A DNA stretch of 64,000 nucleotides from Rhynchopus sp. YZ270_cl-10 (Eukaryota > Euglenozoa > Diplonemea > Diplonemida > Diplonemidae). The stretch's first letter is position 1. Every line of letters begins with the position of its first letter. Location: contig OZ037846.1 in the NCBI GenBank assembly GCA_964035575.1, positions 1,329,501 through 1,393,500 of the forward strand, in the 5' to 3' direction. Shown piece after piece: positions 1 through 11,175 of the stretch. The translations under genes and the position numbers were made by a program. The notes below the pieces were generated by a model, which did not search any database, was not told where the DNA came from, and saw nothing but the letters and a program-made list of their open reading frames with translations.

Positions 1-693
1 TCGTTTTTTTTTTTTTGCGACGTTGTGCTTCCGTCAAGGAACAAAGCCTTCCCTCAACAACCCGTGGATGAAGGCTAACCCACCATTTCTAATAACTTTC
101 CATTTCAATAATAATATCAACAACCACAGCACGTCTGTACATAAAACAACGACCTTTCCCCAAATCTAAAATGTGAATGCATATTAACCTCTGCGACTTA
201 AAATTTTTTTTTAAACTTACTGGTGGTGTCATCCTGGGTTTCTGAGTGGGAAAAATTGGAAATTTTCCAAAATTTTCCACAAAGTGGGGGTGTGTCTATT
301 ATAAGGGGTATCTTGTACGTAGCGATTAGTTTTATTGATTACAGAGTCTGTAGATAAAGCTAAAAGTTAAACCCTTTCTTATCTTCGACCACCAGTAAGT
401 CACTTAAGTCGTGCAGCTATGAGTAGGGATCCATGAGGTAAACATGAATACCCACACCACTCACATACCCCAATAGCGTTGCTGAATGGGTGCACAAAGT
501 ACGCAAAAAAAGTGCGAATCAGCTCCCCCCCTTGAACCCCCCTTCAGCACACCCAAAACTCCCCCCCTTTTTTGTAACGCACCCTTTCTCGACTTGATTG
601 TCTACAAATCTTAGAAAAAAAAAACAAAACTCAATACCCACAAAAACAAAAACAACAAGAGCAACCCTGCAGAATTAAAATTTTAAAAAAAAT
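1..693. other. Gene-free AT-rich stretch
   Basis: No open frame with coding character is seen on either strand. The sequence is rich in homopolymer A/T runs and contains no repeat family that I could match elsewhere in the window. Confidence 0.6.
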
Positions 694-733
694 TGAGTAC
701 AGATCCTGCACTAGCAGGTGATTGTCGACACAA
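694..733 (+). repeat. Dispersed repeat family B (hairpin plus GATTGTCGACACAA)
   Basis: A short inverted repeat (CCTGC-ACTA-GCAGG) is followed by TGATTGTCGACACAA and then an A-run. The same arrangement recurs at 13683-13721. The 3' part alone recurs at 8490-8504, 26587-26603 and, changed, at 34302-34320. The A-run after each copy looks like the tail of a retroposed RNA, but no body is recognised. Confidence 0.55.
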
Positions 734-1050
734 AAAAAAAAAAAACAACTCCACTAATAAGCCAAGAACGCGCCCACACTCACACACATTAGGACAAATG
801 TTTTGCTAGGGAACTACCCGGCCCCACATTTTACTTTTTTTAAACACACACAGCACACACAACACAGCTCCTTTTTTCAGCCCCCCTCCTCCTCCTCCCC
901 CCTCAATGAATGCTGGTTACTTCCTCTTCTTCTCTTTCGCTCGAACGGCATCGTTTTTTTGTTGACACAACACAACAGTGAATACGGAATAGAGGTTGTG
1001 ACCAGCATTTTTTTTTTTTTACAGTTTCCCTTTTTTTAGCAACTCCTAAG
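734..1050. other. Gene-free stretch
   Basis: Poly-A and poly-T runs and CA-rich sequence. Short open frames are present but have no recognisable content. Confidence 0.5.
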
Positions 1051-1146
1051 TGAAGCCCCTCCGGGGGTTCGATAACCCCGGATTCCCCGGGTGGAGTGTG
1101 TCAGTGCCTGCGTCTCAGAGGCGGTTGCACCTATCAACCTTCACTT
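1051..1146 (+). repeat. Dispersed repeat family C, B-box-like hairpin
   Basis: Contains GGGGGTTCGATAACCCC, which folds as a hairpin and resembles an RNA polymerase III B box (GGTTCGANNCC). It is followed by a conserved 3' part ending in TATCAACCTTCACTTT. Good copies are at 13187-13268 and 16268-16362. Diverged 3' parts are at 25084-25133, 45602-45642 and 52405-52465. It may be a tRNA-derived SINE, but no A box or full tRNA fold was found. Confidence 0.5.
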
Positions 1147-2613
1147 TTTATTTTTTGGTTTTTTTCCAGTTGGAACACAACATCCATCACAATGAAAACA
1201 ACACACTCAAGGGCATATTTCTCCTTGAAAATCTCGACAGGAGGGAGGAGGGGAGAGAGGAAAAAAATTAGTGGAGCTCATCCTCGGGTGTGTCTCACTA
1301 ATGCATCTATCTTTAAAAAAAAATCGATGAAATTGGTGGTATCATACGGTATAGCTGGCTTGAGGTGAAGCCCCAACCAGGTTCAGTGGGCATGACCCCG
1401 GGAATGCCTGTAGAGTTATCCTAACATTTTTGCTATGTTTTTTTTTATTTTGTGTGATTTTTGTGCTACACATTGCGTGACAACTGTATGTGATGATGCA
1501 ATACGGTGTGTTTGCTTTGAAACAAACGATAAATATTTTTTTACAAAAAAATAACACAGTGGGGCTGCTGCACTACACCAAAAAAAAAAAAATACACTCT
1601 CACAACTGGGTACCATTCCCGCTCCCAAGATTCCCCCCCCTACCAAATGGTCGTGCGAAGAGAAAAAAATATTGTGGCTTGCTGTCCTGTGATAGTTTGT
1701 CTATAATCAAATAATCCTCACCCCTAAGCACCACTCTCACATTTATCAGGGCTTTGGCACGAAAAAGGAGGTCTTTTTTTTTTCGTATTTTCTTTCTCTT
1801 TACCATGTACAGATTCTAAGACGCATGCTTGACCCTTCAGGAAGGCGTTTTTTTAGTTTTGTACTCGGTTGTTGTCGCAACCTTCACCTACAAAAATATA
1901 CTGCAAAACAAAACAAAACAAAACAAAGAGCAAACATACCAAAAAACTTCATAAAAATCCATTCAAAAAGCCAACACAACACAACACGCACCCCCCCCTC
2001 CCGGGCCCCTCGAGAGGGCTCTCAAAAGAATGAAACAAATAACCCCCCTTCTCCCTTCTTGAACAGAATTCCCTTACAACGTTGATTTTTCACCTTTCTC
2101 TCTTTTCCCATATAGATGACCGTAGCAAGGCTTAGTATCATCTGCCCCTCACCAACTATCAAGCAAAATTAAACAGAGCACAAAGCACTTTCAAAAACAT
2201 ACAAAAAAACATTTTCAATCTGCCCCTCCCCAACCTTAAGATGGCATTTTCTGGCGGGGAGAGAGATCATTTGGACGATGCTACCATTGTATTGTCTACA
2301 TGGTAGACGGCCACACCCCATCCCAATTTTCCCTTCTTTTTTTTTTTTTGAAGACGTATGCGTATGAGAGGCAGTATTCGTCTTTCAAGCGTTCCTTTTG
2401 CTTTTTTTTTTTATTCTTTTCCGAACTATCGTTCCCACACATCACTTTCCCACACTTCCCAATCCACATTGCGTTTTTTTTTTTTTTTTGAGCTATTTTT
2501 GAATATTTTGGAAGTAGATTCTGATTATTTTGTCTTTCCCCTTCCCCCTTTGCTTTTGACATTGGGTTATGTGTCCAACCCCAACCAGCAAAAAAAAAAA
2601 AAAAAAAAAAAAA
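1147..2613. other. Gene-free stretch with a diverged family A repeat
   Basis: No supported gene. A diverged family A copy lies at about 1268-1316 (GTGGAGCTCATCCTCGGG core). The rest is low-complexity A/T with pyrimidine tracts. Confidence 0.5.
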
Positions 2614-2664
2614 ATAGTGGAGCACACTCTAGGGTGGCTACACTAATACAACCAAGTTTTCAAA
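2614..2664 (+). repeat. Dispersed repeat family A (about 47 bp, near-identical copies)
   Basis: Begins TAGTGGAGCACACTCTAGGG and ends ACCAAGTTTTCAAA, and sits between A-rich runs. Near-identical copies are at 16924-16973, 24803-24851 and 52195-52234. Diverged copies are at 1268-1316, 12729-12777 and 32006-32040, with a reverse copy at about 34597-34632. The first 29 bases can pair as an imperfect hairpin. Function unknown. Confidence 0.65.
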
Positions 2665-2811
2665 CTAACAAAAACAAACTTTCAAACCCTACACCCCCAA
2701 ATAGCCCTGGCTCCTTATGATGAGCGTGGTCACAGGGCTGAACCCTGGTCAAGGAGCAGACCGCACCGAAACCAGAAATTAACTTTTTTTTTAAACCCTC
2801 TGGTGCTATGG

Positions 2812-2990
2812 GAAATCGGTCAACGACCTGTCAATATAGGGGGTGTGCCCTTTTTAAATTTACCATTGCATTTTGCGTGTGTTTTTTTCCCTCACCCAAA
2901 ATCGTGAGGGAAATTTTAATAATGGCACCCCTACGTCAACGACCTGTCAGCAACAATATCGACTCCCTCCGGAGCACCGCCCTTCCTTTT
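2812..2990 (+). repeat. Dispersed repeat family L (GACCTGTCA motif)
   Basis: Two blocks of GTCAACGACCTGTCA, with AATATCGAC and CTCCGGAGCACC nearby. The family recurs at 33785-33925, where the ACCTGTC motif is repeated in tandem. Confidence 0.5.
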
Positions 2991-3004
2991 TTTTTTTTTT
3001 TTTT

Positions 3005-3076
3005 TACGCACACTACTTTGTGAGCGGAAAGTGTCACGTCGTTCACTCACCCAACCGTGCTCCGCAACACCACCAC
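3005..3076 (+). repeat. Dispersed repeat family M, uninterrupted copy
   Basis: Contains GCACACTACTTTGTGAGCGG followed by a segment ending in CCCAACCGTGCTCCGCAA. The second copy at 4150-4750 is interrupted by the TIR element at 4160-4646, so this copy shows the empty target site and confirms the ends and 5-bp target duplication of that element. Confidence 0.7.
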
Positions 3077-3174
3077 TCAACAGGTGATTTTTAGTGTGTG
3101 TGGAAGCGTCAACGCATCAAACAACTACAAGAAGGGGGGTGAGGGAACGACAAGTGACACTTTTTTTATTCCTA

Positions 3175-3262
3175 CGAAGCTTGCTTTAAAGGAGAAATAG
3201 TATTACCGGTACGGTTGCCAATCATCCCTCAAACAGGAGGATTGTGCAATCAACGAAAACAA
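3175..3262 (+). repeat. Dispersed repeat family K
   Basis: Starts CCTACGAAGCTTGCTTTAAA and ends in GTGCAATCAACGAAAA. Diverged copies lie at 32128-32213 and 51410-51508, the latter just downstream of the coiled-coil gene. No coding content. Confidence 0.55.
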
Positions 3263-4154
3263 CTTTACCGATCCTACTATTTTTATTTCGTATTTCACTG
3301 GATGAAAGCACAAAAGGGTCCGGATGGTACTCTGTGCTTTTATCGGGTGCTGGCATCATAGGTGGATCAGACGGAGGTGTGCCTGCCATTTGGGTTTTGT
3401 CTTTTTGTTAGATGTTTGTACCCACAAGAGGCACGTTCATCTTTCAAATTTTATTTATTTTTCTGTTCTCAGTCTCACGTTTTTTTAAAACCAAGAATGG
3501 GAGAGGTAGAGGTGGGCTGTACTGCGAGAAAAAAGCAACAACAAATTTTTGCAGAGCGATAAAACGAAAAAGTTGTTTTTTCTTCTTCTTTTTATTCGCT
3601 TTATATCCTGAAGTCAGATCTATTTGCTATAGATGCGTTTTTAGCACGGTTCAACTCTTTGTTTTTTTTTCTCATTTCCTCCCCCCCTGAACACAACAAC
3701 ACCAACAAAAACTGGAGATGTGTACCTTAGTTGCACACCCCCCCTCCCCATGTATGACTTCCCACAACAATTCTCACGACATAAGCGTAAAAAAACGTAT
3801 ATTGTGGTTTTTAAAAAGGCGTTTTTAGACACTTTTTAATCAGTTGTGGCTGTACCAACACAGACCCCCCCTTTTTGGGCCAAAAACCTGCACTTCGGGA
3901 TCTCCGAAGTTTTTAACACTCGCACATCTACCCCTTCCCCCCGCAAGTGTATCGCAATAGGGGAGGATAGCAACGCTGTTGTGATGATTGAAAATCACTC
4001 AGAAGTGCTTTATTTTTTTTTATATTTATTTTCTACAATTCGTTTTCCGCCCCTAATAAGGGGGAAAAAAACAATGATGGATACCTATTGTCTTTTTTTG
4101 GGTATCGTACCAACTCGAGAGAGGGTTTTATGATTATTTTATAATATTATGCAC
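3263..4154. other. Gene-free stretch
   Basis: No supported gene. At about 3346-3385 there is a segment similar to 16574-16610 (CTGGCATC...GGAGGTG). Otherwise AT-rich. Confidence 0.45.
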
Positions 4155-4159
4155 ACTAC

Positions 4160-4646
4160 TGGTGCTTCCCGGGGGGTGTGCATTTCACAAATTTTCACAA
4201 AATGTGACAAGTTTTCACAAATTTTCACCACACGAAAACTGCTACAAAATTGTGAAGGCTGGCGAAAAGTGGTGAAAAGTTGTGAAAAAATGTGAAAAGT
4301 TGTGAATAGTTGTGAAAAGTTGTGAATTGATTTTTTTTTTGTGAGTGCTTTTTTTTTGGGCGGGTGGTGACCCACCCATTGAGGGGCACGCTGGGATTCA
4401 CAAGATAGAACGTGATGTGGTGTACCTGTGTACCTGTGTACTGTGTGATGTGCGGAAATGACGAGAACTTGTCCATTTCGGCAAATTGACCCCACCACTG
4501 GCCGGACGGATTCCGGAAATGCAAATGCCGGCGTTTAAAAGCTTCACCAACGAGAGAAAAAAGGGTAGTGAAAAGTTGTGAATAGTTGTGAAAAGTTGTG
4601 AATTGAATTGAAAATTTGTGAAATGCATACCCCCCGGGAAGCACCA
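4160..4646. mobile_element. Non-autonomous TIR element E1 with TTTTCACAA arrays, 5-bp TSD
   Basis: The ends are an inverted repeat of about 38 bp starting TGGTGCTTCCCGGGGGG. Inside each end is an array of GTGAAAAGTTGT/TTTTCACAA units (about 4186-4330 and 4565-4625). The element is flanked by ACTAC on both sides (4155-4159 and 4647-4651), and the uninterrupted repeat at 3005-3076 gives the empty site. The core contains a three-unit ACCTGTGT run preceded by a flank (about 4395-4425) that also precedes the roughly 49-unit array in the element at 26883-28059. No transposase is encoded. A 5-bp duplication alone does not identify the superfamily. Confidence 0.85.
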
Positions 4647-4750
4647 ACTACTTTGTGAGCGGAAATTGTCATGTCGTTCACCCAACCGTGCTCCGCAAAG
4701 TGTGGAATGTGCATCACGGCGAGGGAACGGCAAAAGTAAACACTTTTCTA
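4647..4750 (+). repeat. Dispersed repeat family M, right part of interrupted copy
   Basis: Continues the family M sequence after the E1 insertion (CTACTTTGTGAGCGGAAA) and matches 3012 onward. A further stretch (GAGGGAACGGCAA) resembles 3141 onward. Confidence 0.6.
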
Positions 4751-5030
4751 GGGAGTTCGATCGGCATTTAAAACAACTTTTTTTTTTTTTTTGCGAAAAC
4801 ACTTTCCCCCCACATGGTTTTTGAACCTTCCAACATAGTAAAGAGATTCAGACAGCTTAATAGGGGGACGGGATGTACACACACATACACACACCTCGAC
4901 CTCTTTTGCTGATGGGTCCTTTCTTCTTATTTGCTTTTTTTTTTTTTTTTTTTTCACGGGTCGGGAAAGATCTTTTTTTTTTTTTTTTTTTCGAGAAAAA
5001 AAAATCCTCTTCTCCCGAAAAATAACTATT

Positions 5031-5199
5031 TATTCACCTCCTTTTAGCGGGGTTTTATTTTGCGATAACTTCACGCATTTTTTTCCCAGGCGAGGGCTAC
5101 TTAATTTGCCGAGCGAAGCGAGGCAAATTGAGTGCACGAGCCTGGGAAAAAAATAAGTGAAGTATCGCAAAATAATCCGCTAAAAGGAGGTGAATACGT
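5031..5199. repeat. Foldback (long hairpin) element
   Basis: Arms of about 62 bp (5031-5092 and 5138-5199) are near-perfect inverted repeats. The left arm begins TATTCACCTCCTTTTAGCGG and the right arm ends in its complement. The short centre contains a second small palindrome around GAGCGAAGCGAGG. The layout is that of a foldback or MITE copy, and the whole would form one hairpin if transcribed. Confidence 0.75.
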
Positions 5200-5209
5200 A
5201 ATTTTATTT

Positions 5210-6336
5210 CACGGGAAATAAAGTATACGAAAGGATTTGGCACTTTTAGCGTGACTTATTTATTGTGCAATAACTAACGAGTATGTGTCCTCACAGGAAG
5301 CTCTCAGCAGGGCGTTCGCCCCGGGGCGAAAAATATTTTTTTTCGTTAAAAAAATCTTTTCCTGAAAAAATGACATTTTATTTCGCCCCAGGGCTTCGCC
5401 CCACCGGGGCGAAACCCTGTATAAATAAATAAATAAAAAAAAAAAAAGGGGAAAAAAAAAAAAAAAAAAGAGAGAGAGATTTCTCCCCACCACCCTGTAG
5501 ACCCCCCCGGAGGGGGGGTCGCAGAGGGGTGTCCACTGTACTCAAAATCATCCGCAAACCCGCCTGCCGTGAGAGGAAGTTTCCCCAGCACTCCCGCTCC
5601 TCAATCCTGCAGTCTGCTGAAGGTGCCCCGTACCCCCTGTTATAGAAGGTGTCACTGCTCGTGTCAACTCTATCTTCAACGGCAGAGAGACGTTTTAGTT
5701 TATTGAAAATAATCAAACTAAGGATGAAGTCTCATATGACAGATGCCTCTCTCTTGTGCATCTGTTTGATTAAACAGCACAAAGAGACCCTCAGTGAGGG
5801 GGGGATTGATGAAATTCTCCATCGTTTTGCTGGTTTTAGTATCAGGAAAGTTCAGCTGTAATAGCACTTGTGCTGGGGAAGGGATCACGCGCAAATCGCA
5901 ATTTTTTTTGACCACTCAGTACCAGGGATTCACCCCCCACGAACTAGCTTCTCTCCGGCGGGAAAATTTTTTTTTGACCTATTTTAAGCACTAGTAAAAA
6001 AGCAAAAATTTCGGATTTTTTGGCATTTCGCCACGATCAGGAAAAAACGATGGCGATAGCGAACGCCCTGGCTCTCAGGGAAAAAAAAAAAAAAGAGCGT
6101 GAAAAAAAAAAAAAAAAAGCTCTCGTTACCCTCCCGCCAGCGCTACCGGGTCCCGCGGACCCCTAGATAGGCCCGCTGAGGGGCTGGCGGGATTGAGGAG
6201 GCTGGAGGGAGGCTAAAAAAGGCTGGACGGTCCCTCCAGCCCTACTACCTACATGTACCAAAATTTGGCGTGAAATTATCATTAAATAAAATCCCGCTAA
6301 AAGTGCCAAATCCTTCGTATACTTTATTTCCCAGTG
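5210..6336. mobile_element. Non-autonomous TIR element E2 (CACGGGAAAT ends)
   Basis: Left end CACGGGAAATAAAGTATACG and right end (reverse complement) CACTGGGAAATAAAGTATAC form a TIR of about 45 bp that continues through GGATTTGGCACTTTTAGCG. The interior is GC-variable, with poly-A runs and a short C7/G7 palindrome near 5505-5520. No transposase-like frame was found. The terminal CAC.GG resembles the ends of the elements at 8617-12574 and 17500-20127. Confidence 0.75.
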
Positions 6337-6340
6337 GAAT

Positions 6341-6765
6341 AAAAAAAAAAAAAAAAGATTTTTGAGAGAAAAAAAAAAAGAGAAAAGATTTGAAAATCCT
6401 GGAAAAATCCTGAAAAATCCTGGAAAAATCCATGAAATTTCATGAAAAATCTCGAGATCTTGAGAAATCTTTGAAAAAAAAAAAAAAGATTTTCAAAATC
6501 TTTTTTTTTTTTTTCCCAAAAAGATTTTTCAAAATCCCAAAAATCTTTTTTATCTTTTTTTTGAGAAAAAAAAGATTTTCAAGATCTTTTTCATCTTTTT
6601 TTCTCTTTTTTTCCTTTTTTTCCTTTTTTTTTCAGGATTTTTCAAAGATCTCAAAGATCTCGAGAGATCCTGAAAAAAAAAGACAAAAATCCTGAAAATC
6701 TTGATTTTTTTTTTTTCTCTCGAAAAAAGACAAAAAAAGACAAAAGATCTTTCCTGACCCGTGTT
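6341..6765. repeat. Low-complexity inverted array of AAATCC / GATTTTT motifs
   Basis: Dense short motifs (GAAAAATCCTG, AAGATTTTCAAAATC, CTCGAGATC) occur in both orientations between poly-A and poly-T runs. The repeated inversions resemble the subterminal arrays of the TIR elements here, but I cannot define matching element ends. Confidence 0.5.
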
Positions 6766-7631
6766 TTTTTTTTTTGCTGAATTTTTTTTTCTCTCTTATT
6801 CTTTTATCATTTTGCTCCCTCTGCGTTGTTTTTTTGAAAATAATAAACAACTTTTTATTGGCAGTTTCATGTTTTCAAACGCATCATCGTTGTATGTGTC
6901 AATGCAGTGCAGCCTAGATAAGATAGGCAATCAGACTCGTTGAATGCGTCAGTGACTGTGTAGTGCGTTTGCGTGTAGCCTGGGCATACATAGAAGGCGA
7001 ATTTCGTATTCCTACATTCGGATCTGAATATGGCATATTCACCTATATTCGGGTATTCGCTTTCTAGGATGCCTAGGGCAGTTAGGAGCATCGCAGACCT
7101 GCTATTGGCTCTCTTCCGCTAGAATGTACCCTCGTGCAAATTCTTTCTCTAAGTGACCACACGAGAGGGCTTAAGTTTATCATAAAATGCGTAAGGCAAC
7201 ACCGGAGGGGTAAAAAACTAAGGATTTTTGGGATTTTCAAACCTCGGAAGGTTTGTACCCCCACCCGATTGTTTGTCGTACTGGATTTCAATGATGACAT
7301 AGGTGAGTGACGACGTGAAGCAATGTTTTTTTTTTTTTAAAGGGCGACTTTGAAGTTGCGTTAGCAATTTTTTTTTATTCGCCCAATCACCGGATATTTA
7401 ACCCCCTCACATACCCGCACACATCTCCCCTCCAGTGTAGTCTAGCTTGCCCAAACTGCTAGTGCATCGGCACTACCTATTTAATTTTGAAAAATTTCTT
7501 GCTAGTGCCGGGCACTACCACTGGCACTACCACTTTTTTTTTCTTTTTTCAGAAAGTTTACACTTGACAGACACGCAGAGACATAAGCCTCTGAGAGTGA
7601 CCAGAACTGGCCTCATGAACAAAGTGACCCC
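6766..7631. other. Gene-free stretch
   Basis: No supported gene and no matched repeat. The frames present are short and without recognisable motifs. Confidence 0.45.
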
Positions 7632-7900
7632 GTCACAGCCAAAGCGCGACTCAATTGATCAAACGCCGAAGGAAAAGGTAACATGCAGCATGGCGAAATA
7701 ATAAAAGTAGCGTACCGTGCGCCTGCGGCACAAATTTGCAACCTTCCCATGACATCGTGTGGCTGTAAAAATGTACAATTTTAAGCGCAGTTTTTTGAAA
7801 TGTTGCGTACCCTGGCTTCGCCAGGAACTTTGATGCTATGACCACCGTTTCTTTTTGTACATGTACTGAGGTTACTGATAATTCGTGTCTGGTGCAAATG
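7632..7900 (+). repeat. Dispersed repeat family N, copy 1
   Basis: Matches 42740-43010 over most of its length. Shared blocks include CTCAATTG.TCAAACGC, AGTAGCGTACCGTGCGCCTG, TGGCTTCGCCAGGAAC and GAGGTTACTGATAA. In the second copy it lies inside a TIR element. A fragment (GCGCACGGTACGCTAC) recurs in reverse at about 46487-46502. Confidence 0.65.
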
Positions 7901-8616
7901 TCAATGAAGTTGAACTCCGCAGTTGGATACCCGGGGAATTCTCACATTCCGCCGGGGCCCCGAATTTGAGCTGGGTCGGGCTCGACCGAGTTTTGAACCT
8001 AGCGTTTTTATTATTTTTTTTTTATTTGCAAAAAAGTGGTAGTGCATGGCACTAGCTTTTTTATTTTTTTGGAAATCTCAGGGACTACGCTGCTCCCCTC
8101 CCCCCTTTTTTTTTTGTTTTGCTTCAGCAATGCAAAAAAAAAAATAAAATCCCTTACTCATTCACCCCGCCCCTCTCCACCCCCTCCCTCACACCTCGTC
8201 TTCCACTTCTTTGTGGCGGGCCTGTATATCTCTATAAATTTAACAAAATAAAAATGCCGTTCAGGTACACGACCTACCCTCACGGGTGGTTGTAGGTTCG
8301 GCAAAAAAAAAATCAAAAAAAAAAAAAAAAAAACCTTGATGCGAACTACCCCTTTGAAGGTTCTTTTCATCCTAAAAGTTGCTCTTAAGGGTTCAGGACG
8401 AACGACGTCTATACCTTCCGTAGTACAAAAGGCTTCGGCCAAACATTGAGTACAGACCCGAATTCTCCCACCTGGTGGGTTTACTCGGCGATTGTCGACA
8501 CAACAAAAAAAATCGGTCTTTTGCGGAGTGTCATATCCAGAACCGAAAAAAAAGACGTACTGGGAGTCGGTTCACATCTTCAAGCGCGTATGTAAAAGTG
8601 TACATAAGACCTTCCA
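7901..8616. other. Gene-free stretch with a family B remnant
   Basis: Contains GATTGTCGACACAAC at 8490-8504, the 3' part of family B. No supported gene. Confidence 0.45.
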
Positions 8617-8679
8617 CACGGCGGGGTCCGCACACCCCGAGGGTCCGTAAAACGGCATGTTAGGACACTCCCTCTTTAC

Positions 8680-8785
8680 GGAGTGTCATTACGTACCCTA
8701 GGGTACGTAATTACGGACCCTAGGGTCCGTAATTACGTACCCTAGGGTCCGTAATTACGTACCCTAGGGTCCGTAATTACGGAGC
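8680..8785. repeat. Left terminal palindromic array of E3
   Basis: Alternating CCTAGGGTCCGTAATTACG and CCTAGGGTACGTAATTACG units, each a palindrome of about 20 bp, follow one another without spacer. The same units, in inverted layout, form the right array at 12418-12574. Confidence 0.8.
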
Positions 8786-9117
8786 CTCCCAGGAAAAGGG
8801 ACTCTCGAAAATTTTTTTTTGCCCCCGTTTAGGGCTAATTTCGACGATTTGAGGCCATTAAAAGCAAAATTTGGCACTTTTGAGCATCTGTGGGGGTCTA
8901 AAACACAGTTTAGAGTACCACAATTTTTAGTGGGTTTTACCGAAAACAAGTCAATTTTTGGGCCGAAAAAAAATTTTTTTTGACATCACAAAATTGCCCT
9001 TGGTGGGCCTATGTGTCCTCAATGCTGGGCGAAAAATGCAAATATAGCTATTTTTAACTTTCACACACACGGGTTTTACCTGTGTACCTGTGTATCTGTG
9101 TACCTGTGTACAGGATA

Positions 9118-9404
9118 TTTGTTGTGAAAGACATCTTCCACCATGCATTGAGGAGGGTAAGACAGTGGTCGCAGTTTGTACTTGATAGCATTACAACATT
9201 TAACTTCTCCACGGGGGTCTTGGGCCGTTCACTCGGTTATACCTTGACTACCGGAAGATATTCTTGAGGCCTTTTTGGTCTCTAGAATATCCGGTATTCC
9301 CGAACGGAGGCGCACTTTGTGTGTTACTACGACCTGGCAATTTCCAGCAGTAGGTTAAGTAATCTTTCTTGTAAATTGTTGGATCATTATCTCCTCAGTG
9401 CATG
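9118..9404. mobile_element. MITE copy 1 inside E3 (right end shortened)
   Basis: About 285 bp, near-identical to 11963-12246. The left TIR reads TTTGTTGTGAAAGACATC and continues CACCATGCATTGAGG. The right end stops within the inverted repeat (CCTCAGTGCATG). No coding content. Confidence 0.75.
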
Positions 9405-9726
9405 AATGCCCCACGTGACTGGACACTTTCGTGTTTGTCATGTGGAGCTGTGGTTGCTTTTTTCACGACTTTTTTCCTTGTACACCAGTGTACCGTGTAC
9501 CGGGGTACCTGGGCCGAAAATACACCAGTACCCAGGTGCCTGGGTGCCCAGACACACCACTGTACCCAGAATCCAGTCTCCCACCCAGAAAACCTACTCA
9601 TACACCAGAAAAGTGAAAATAGCTACTCGATCAGAAAAGTCGGCTACGACCAGAAAAGTAGCTGGGAAAAGTTCAGAAAAAGCCAGAAAATTTCAACAAA
9701 ACGCATTTTTAGGTTCTCGAAGACAC

Positions 9727-10465
9727 TGGGTACTGGGTACTGGGTACTGGGTACTGGGTACTGGGTACTGGGTACTGGGTACTGGGTACTGGGTACTGGG
9801 TACTGGGTACTGGGTACTGGGTACTGGGTACTGGGTACTGGGTACTGGGTACTGGGTACTGGGTACTGGGTACTGGGTACTGGGTACTGGGTACTGGGTA
9901 CTGGGTACTGGGTACTGGGTACTGGGTACTGGGTACTGGGTACTGGGTACTGGGTACTGGGTACTGGGTACTGGGTACTGGGTACTGGGTACTGGGTACT
10001 GGGTACTGGGTACTGGGTACTGGGTACTGGGTACTGGGTACTGGGTACTGGGTACTGGGTACTGGGTACTGGGTACTGGGTACTGGGTACTGGGTACTGG
10101 GTACTGGGTACTGGGTACTGGGTACTGGGTACTGGGTACTGGGTACTGGGTACTGGGTACTGGGTACTGGGTACTGGGTACTGGGTACTGGGTACTGGGT
10201 ACTGGGTACTGGGTACTGGGTACTGGGTACTGGGTACTGGGTACTGGGTACTGGGTACTGGGTACTGGGTACTGGGTACTGGGTACTGGGTACTGGGTAC
10301 TGGGTACTGGGTACTGGGTACTGGGTACTGGGTACTGGGTACTGGGTACTGGGTACTGGGTACTGGGTACTGGGTACTGGGTACTGGGTACTGGGTACTG
10401 GGTACTGGGTACTGGGTACTGGGTACTGGGTACTGGGTACTGGGTACTGGGTACTGGGTACTGGG
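9727..10465. repeat. (GGGTACT)n array, about 105 units
   Basis: A nearly pure 7-bp tandem repeat. Because 7 is not a multiple of 3 and the unit makes no stop in any register, long open frames arise on both strands (repeat VLGTGYW or its antisense), and these are not genes. The array is bounded by GTGCCTGGGTGCCCAG upstream (about 9537-9552) and CTGGGCACCCAG downstream, so it may have grown from a short inverted-end motif. Copy number is probably unstable. Confidence 0.95.
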
Positions 10466-10671
10466 CACCCAGAGAAAGCACCTTAAAAGCAGCGAAGGCG
10501 CAGGTTACGGGGAAGACAAGGTATGTAATTATGTTTAACTTTCAGTTACTAGTGAAGATTGGACAAAAAAATGCCGCATATTTCAACTTGTTCGTGTTTT
10601 CAACTCGAAATAAACGCGTAATGTTCACACTATTAAATAGCTATTTTTTTACGCACCAATCATTTTGTGTC

Positions 10672-10960
10672 ACCTCATGACATGAAGGAGGAAATAGAAA
10701 CAAAGCATTTTGAACACACTTGCGGTTCTGGGGACGAACCGCGCTGCAGAGCCACTCCTCAGGTCGAGGTGTGTGCGTTTCACCACAACCTCTCCCATGG
10801 GTTTTATCGTGTGATGAGTGTTACGTTTCTATTTGGTTCCACAGGCGCTCGTTACCTGCTTCACATAATTCACCTCGCTTCACTCGAACCATTTGTGCAG
10901 CAGGTCACTCTCTCGACCTGTAGCGTGGAAAAAATCTATCTTATTTCACGGCAATAAATA
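10672..10960 (+). repeat. Dispersed repeat family D, copy 1
   Basis: Matches 13002-13330. The shared part starts CACCTCATGACATGAAGGAG, runs through GAACCGCGCTGCAGA, then continues at GTGTGATGAGTGTTA. The second copy carries a family C repeat in the middle. Confidence 0.65.
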
Positions 10961-11175
10961 GCCTTTTTTATTAACCTCACCTTTCCCGACTACTACGTTT
11001 GTATACCATAACTTAATCACACCCCACATTTACACTTATCACAGGATCGTGAAGTCTGAACTGCACCCGCGATTGCGATGAGAAGCTTCACCGCGGTCCG
11101 ACATTCAACAACTCAAAATCTACCCGCATCAATCTATTCTCGAAGATCTGGGTGGAGGGGGGTGGGTACACTTAG

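Noticed and set aside
1051-1146. tRNA gene
   Set aside because: Only a B-box-like T arm is visible; no acceptor stem, anticodon arm or D arm pairs around it.
9727-10465. Internal telomere tract
   Set aside because: GGGTACT is not a known telomere unit, and the array lies inside a TIR element with no chromosome-end context.
9402-10680. Two forward frames of 378 and 424 codons and antisense frames over 9644-10481
   Set aside because: They are translations of the stop-free 7-bp array; no real protein sequence flanks it.
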